Positions 57,411-64,000 of a stretch of DNA of 64,000 nt are shown piece by piece. Each line of letters begins with the position of its first letter. Positions within the stretch are counted from its first letter, which is position 1. The position numbers and the translations under genes are program-made. Location of the stretch: assembly GCA_030159075.1 (NCBI GenBank), contig BROG01000924.1:124001-188000 (forward strand), written 5' to 3'. Origin of the DNA: Atrina japonica (Eukaryota > Mollusca > Bivalvia > Pterioida > Pinnidae). Below the pieces are notes generated by a model, which saw only the letters and a program-made list of their open reading frames with translations, was not told where the DNA came from and searched no databases.

Positions 57411-60400
57411 CGGAACCATTTAAAATGTATACTACACTATACTACACTACAAACTGACAAGGCGCTGTTCTATACCGTGCATTATAGAACCATTTAAAAT
57501 GTATACTACACTATACTACACTACAAACTGACACGGCGCTGTTCTATACCGTGCATTACAGAACCATTTAAAATGTATACTACACTATACTACACTACAA
57601 ACTGACAAGGCGCTGTTCTATACCGTGCATTATAGAACCATTAAAAATGTATACTACACTATACTACACTACAAACTGACACGGCGCTGTTCTATACCGT
57701 GCATTACAGAACCATTTAAAATGTATACTACACTATACTACACTACATATTTACAGGGCGCTGTTCTATACCGTGCATTACAGAACCATTTAAAATGTAT
57801 ACTACACTATACTACACTACAAACTGACAAGGCGCTGTTCTATACCGTGCATTACAGAACCATTTAAAATGTATACTACACTCTACTACACTACATATTT
57901 ACAGGGCGCTGTTCTACACCGTGCATTACAGAACCATTTAAAATGTATACTACACTCTACTACACTACATATTTACAGGGCACTGTTCTACACCGTGCAT
58001 TACAGAACCATTTAAAATGTATACTACACTATACTACACTACAAACTGACAAGGCACTGTTATATACCGTGCATTATAGAACCATTTAAAATGTATACTA
58101 CACTATACTACACTACAAATTGACAAGGCGCTGTTCTATACCGTGCATTACAGACCCATTTAAAATGTATACTACACTCTACTACACTACATATTTACAG
58201 GTCGCTGTTCTATACCGTGCATTACAGAACCATTTAAAATGTATACTACACTATACTACACTACAAACTGACAAGGCGCTGTTCTATACCGTGTATTACA
58301 GAACCATTTAAAATGTATACTACACTCTACTACACTACATATTTACAGGGTGCTGTTCTACACCGTGCATTACAGAACCATTTAAAATGTATACTACACT
58401 ATACTACACTACATATTTACAGGGCGCTGTTCTACACCGTGCAATACAGAACCATTTAAAATGTATACTACACTCTACTACACTACATATTTACAGGGCG
58501 CTGTTTCTACACCGTGCATTACAGAACCATTTAAAATGTATACTACACTCTACTACACTACATATTTACAGGGCGCTGTTCTACACCGTGCATTACAAAA
58601 CCATTTAAAATGTATACTACACTATACTACACTACAAACTGACACGGCGCTGTTCTACACCGTGCATTACAGAACCATTTAAAATGTATACTACACTCTA
58701 CTACACTACAAACTGACACGGCGCTGTTCTACACCGTGCATTACAGAACCATTTAAAATGTATACTACACTCTACTACACTACATATTTACAGGGCGCTG
58801 TTCTACACCGTGCATTACAGAACCATTTAAAATGTATACTACACTCTACTACACTACATATTTACAGGGCGCTGTTCTACACCGTGCATTACAGAACCAT
58901 TTAAAATGTATACTACACTATATTACACTACAAACTGACACGGCGCTGTTCTACACCGTGCGTTACAGAACCATTTAAAATGTATACTACACTCTACTAC
59001 ACTACATATTTACAGGGCGCTGTTCTACACCGTGCATTACAGAACCATTTAAAATGTATACTACACTATACTACACTACAAACTGACATCGCGCTGTTCT
59101 ACACCGTGCATTACAGAACCATTTAAAATGTATGCTACACTATACTACACTACAAACTGACACGGCGCTGTTCTACACCGTGCATTACAGAACCATTTAA
59201 AATGTATGCTACACTATACTACACTACAAACTGACACGGCGCTGTTCTATACCGTGCATTACAGAACCACTTAAAATGTATACTACACTATTCTACACTA
59301 CAAACTGACAAGGCGCTGTTCTATACCGTGCATTACAGAACCATTTAAAATGTATACTACACTCTACTACACTACATATTTACAGGGCACTGTTCTATAC
59401 CGTGCATTACAGAACCATTTAAAATGTATACTACACTATACTACACTACAAACTGACAAGGCGCTGTTCTATACCGTGCATTATAGAACCATTTAAAATG
59501 TATACTACACTCTACTACACTACATATTTACAGGGCGCTGTTCTACACCGTGCATTACAGAACCATTTAAAATGTATACTACACTCTACTACACTACATA
59601 TTTACAGGGCGCTGTTCATTTAAAATGTATACTACACTCTACTGCACTACATATTTACAGGGCGCTGTTCTACACCGTGCATTACAGAACCATTTAAAAT
59701 GTATACTACACTCTACTACACTACTAACTGACACGGCGCTGTTCTACACCGTGCATTACAGAACCATTTAAAATGTATACTACACTAAACTACACTACAA
59801 ATTTACACGGCGCTGTTCTACACCGTGCATTACAGAACCATTTAAAATGTATACTACACTCTACTACACTACATATTTACAGGGCGCTGTTCTACACCGT
59901 GCATTACAGAACCATTTAAAATGTATACTACACTATACTACACTACAAACTGACACGGCGCTGTTCTACACCGTGCATTACAGAACCATTTAAAATGTAT
60001 ACTTCACTACACTACACTACATATTTACAGGGCGCTGTTCTACACCGTGCATTACAGAACCATTGGAAATGTATACTACACTATACTACACTACAAACTG
60101 ACACGGCGCTGATCTACACCGTGCATTACAGAACCATTTAAAATGTATACTACACTCTACTACACTACATATTTACAGGGCGCTGTTCTACACCGTGCAT
60201 TACAGAACCATTTAAAATGTATACTACACTCTACTACACTACATATTTACAGGGCGCTGTTCTACACCGTGCATTACAAAACCATTTAAAATGTATACTA
60301 CACTATACTACACTACAAACTGACACGGCGCTGTTCTACACCGTGCATTACAGAAACCATTTAAAATGTATACTACACTCTACTACACTACATATTTACA

Positions 60401-63400
60401 GGGCGCTGTTCTACACCGTGCATTACAGAACCATTTAAAAAATGTATACTACACTCTACTACACTACATATTTACAGGTCGCTGTTCTACACCGTGCATT
60501 ACAGAACCATTTAAAATGTCTACTACACTCTACTACACTACAAACTGACACGGCGCTGTTCTACACCGTGCATTACAGAACCATTTAAAATGTCTACTAC
60601 ACTATACCACACTACATATTTACAGGGCGCTGTTCTACACCGTGCATTACAGAACCATTTAAAATGTATACTACACTATACTACACTACAAACTGACAAG
60701 GCGATGTTCTATACCGTGCATTACAGAACCATTTAAAATGTATACTACACTCTACTACACTACATATTTACAGGTCGCTGTTCTATACCGTGCATTACAG
60801 AATGATTTAAAATGTATACTACACTAAACTACACTACAAACTGACAAGGCGCTGTTCTATACCGTGTATTACAGAACCATTTAAAATGTATACTACACTC
60901 TACTACACTACATATTTACAGGGTGCTGTTCTACACCGTGCATTACAGAACCATTTAAAATGTATACTACACTATACTACACTACATATTTACAGGGCGC
61001 TGTTCTACACCGTGCATTACAGAACCATTTAAAATGTATACTACACTCTACTACACTACATATTTACAGGGCGCTGTTCTACACCGTGCATTACAGAACC
61101 ATTTAAAATGTATACTACACTCTACTACACTACATATTTACAGGGCGCTGTTCTACACCGTGCATTACAAAACCATTTAAAATGTATACTACACTATACT
61201 ACACTACAAACTGACACGGCGCTGTTCTACACCGTGCATTACAGAACCATTTAAAATGTATACTACACTCTACTACACTACAAACTGACACGGCGCTGTT
61301 CTACACCGTGCATTACAGAACCATTTAAAATGTATACTACACTCTACTACACTACATATTTACAGGGCGCTGTTCTACACCGTGCATTACAGAACCATTT
61401 AAAATGTATACTACACTCTACTACACTACATATTTACAGGGCGCTGTTCTACACCGTGCATTACAGAACCATTTAAAATGTATACTACACTCTACTACAC
61501 TACATATTTTACAGGGCGCTGTTCTACACCGTGCATTACAGAACCATTTAAAATGTATACTACACTATATTACACTACAAACTGACACGGCGCTGTTCTA
61601 CACCGTGCGTTACAGAACCATTTAAAATGTATACTACACTCTACTACACTACATATTTACAGGGCGCTGTTCTACACCGTGCATTACAGAACCATTTAAA
61701 ATGTATACTACACTATACTACACTACAAACTGACACGGCGCTGTTCTACACCGTGGATTACAGAACCATTTAAAATGTATGCTACACTATACTACACTAC
61801 AAACTGACACGGCGCTGTTCTACACCGTGCATTACAGAACCATTTAAAATGTATGCTACACTATACTACACTACAAACTGACACGGCGCTGTTCTATACC
61901 GTGCATTACAGAACCATTTAAAATGTATACTACACTATTCTACACTACAAACTGACAAGGCGCTGTTCTATACCGTGCATTACAGAACCATTTAAAATGT
62001 ATACTACACTCTACTACACTACATATTTACAGGGCGCTGTTCTATACCGTGCATTACAGAACCATTTAAAATGTATACTACACTATACTACACTACAAAC
62101 TGACAAGGCGCTGTTCTATACCGTGCATTATAGAACCATTTAAAATGTATACTACACTCTACTACACTACATATTTACAGGGCGCTGTTCTACACCGTGC
62201 ATTACAGAACCATTTAAAATGTATACTACACTCTACTACACTACATATTTACAGGGCGCTGTTCTACACCGTGCATTAGAGAACCATTTAAAAATGTATA
62301 CTACACTCTACTGCACTACATATTTACAGGGCGCTGTTCTACACCGTGCATTACAGAACCATTTAAAATGTATACTACACTCTACTACACTACTAACTGA
62401 CACGGCGCTGTTCTACACCGTGCATTACAGAACCATTTAAAATGTATACTACACTAAACTACACTACAAAATTTACACGGCGCTGTTCTACACCGTGCAT
62501 TACAGAACCATTTAAAATGTATACTACACTGTACTACACTACATATTTACAGGGCGCTGTTCTACACCGTGCATTACAGAACCATTTAAAATGTATACTA
62601 CACTATACTACACTACAAACTGACACGGCGCTGTTCTACACCGTGCATTACAGAACCATTTAAAATGTACACTTCACTACACTACACTACACTATTTTAC
62701 AGGGCGCTGTTCTACACCGTGCATTACAGAACCATTGGAAAATGTATACTACACTATACTACACTACAAACTGACACGGCGCTGATCTACACCGTGCATT
62801 ACAGAACCATTTAAAATGTATACTACACTCTACTACACTACATATTTACAGGGCGCTGTTCTACACCGTGCATTACAGAACCATTTAAAATGTATACTAC
62901 ACTCTACTACACTACATATTTACAGGGCGCTGTTCTACACCGTGCATTACAAAACCATTTAAAATGTATACTACACTATACTACACTACAAACTGAGAAG
63001 GCGCTGTTCTATACCGTGCATTATAGAACCATTTAAAATGTATACTACACTCTACTACACTACATATTTACAGGGCGCTGTTCTACACCGTGCATTACAG
63101 AACCATTTAAAATGTATACTACACTCTACTACACTACATATTTACAGGGCGCTGTTCTACACCGTGCATTAGAGAACCATTTAAAATGTATACTACACTC
63201 TACTGCACTACATATTTACAGGGCGCTGTTCTACACCGTGCATTACAGAACCATTTAAAATGTATACTACACTCTACTACACTACTAACTGACACGGCGC
63301 TGTTCTACACCGTGCATTACAGAACCATTTAAAAATGTATACTACACTAAACTACACTACAAATTTACACGGCGCGCTGTTCTACACCGTGCATTACAGA

Positions 63401-64000
63401 ACCATTTAAAATGTATACTACACTGTACTACACTACATATTTACAGGGCGCTGTTCTACACCGTGCATTACAGAACCATTTAAAATGTATACTACACTAT
63501 ACTACACTACAAACTGACACGGCGCTGTTCTACACCGTGCATTACAGAACCATTTAAAATGTATACTTCACTACACTACACTACATATTTACAGGGCGCT
63601 GTTCTACACCGTGCATTACAGAACCATTGGAAATGTATACTACACTATACTACACTACAAACTGACACGGCGCTGATCTACACCGTGCATTACAGAACCA
63701 TTTAAAATGTTTATTACACTCTACTATACTACATATTTACAGGGCGCTGTTCTACACCGTGCATTACAGAACCATTTAAAATGTATACTACACTCTACTA
63801 CACTACATATTTACAGGGCGCTGTTCTACACCGTGCATTACAAAACCATTTAAAATGTATACTACACTATACTACACTACAAACTGACACGGCGCTGTTC
63901 TACACCGTGCATTACAGAACCATTTAAAATGTATACTACACTCTACTACACTACATATTTACAGGGCGCTGTTCTACACCGTGCATTACAGAACCATTTA
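57411..64000. repeat. 74-bp satellite array, continues past the window
   Basis: About 89 head-to-tail copies of a 74-base unit with catttaaaatgtatactac, ctactacactac, gcgctgttctacaccgtgc and attacagaacc. Two subtypes mix: one with actacaaactgacacgg, the other with actacatatttacaggg. Rare markers (cattagagaacc, actaactgac, gctgatctacacc, ctactgcactac) recur in the same order about 2.65 kb and about 0.89 kb apart, so blocks of many units were copied together. ORFs of exactly 222 bases in it are three units read in rotation and are not genes. Confidence 0.97.

Noticed and set aside
57625..62663. Many ORFs of exactly 73 codons
   Set aside because: Three 74-bp units give 222 bases; the frame returns to the same stop every three units.

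Overview
This is eukaryotic nuclear DNA, AT-rich and packed with repeats, and I found no host protein-coding gene I can defend. Two copies of a tRNA-derived SINE, many foldback elements, long tandem arrays, a non-LTR retrotransposon relic and an envelope-bearing Ty3/gypsy element suggest an invertebrate, most likely a bivalve mollusc. That guess rests on the overall look of the repeats and is not proven.

Layout: 165-880 dispersed element copy 1; 985-1262 SINE; 1906-4871 two abutting foldback elements of one family; 5553-15580 a 279-bp satellite with a scrambled middle (about 6960-10720); 17790-18470 two facing 21-bp arrays; 18685-18950 a 32-bp array; 20095-22350 a 41-bp array; 22850-23220 ATGATATA-type repeats with a 171-bp insertion; 23690-24545 a ~150-bp array; 24775-25605 inverted minisatellites; 27330-28340 a LINE relic split by a SINE; 29325-30080 a 33-bp array; 33954-34690 dispersed element copy 2; 35945-36345 a 91-bp array; 36355-39870 a compositionally abnormal block between two noisy copies of one sequence; 40080-40860 a degenerate array.

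The main genetic object is an LTR retrotransposon at about 41323-53046, order LTR, gag, protease, RT, RNase H, integrase, a block of small unrecognised ORFs, env, LTR. It is a Ty3/gypsy (Metaviridae-type) element whose env resembles the F-type fusion proteins of errantiviruses and baculoviruses: signal peptide, RRKR cleavage site, hydrophobic segment, transmembrane anchor and a long tail. A donor-like site in the leader and an acceptor-like site 15 bases before the env ATG suggest a spliced env mRNA. The reading frames are cut by many short indels, yet the protein motifs are well kept. The 3' LTR is a shortened copy of the 5' LTR.

From 53080 to the end come foldback elements (53238-53862 and 53905-54432), a 57-bp array (54515-55075), dispersed element copy 3 (55202-56565) inserted into a satellite array, and a 74-bp satellite that runs past the window end with long internal duplications.

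Several blocks (scrambled satellite, 36.4-39.9 kb, 3' LTR, homopolymer frameshifts) look as much like assembly or consensus error as biology and are marked so.
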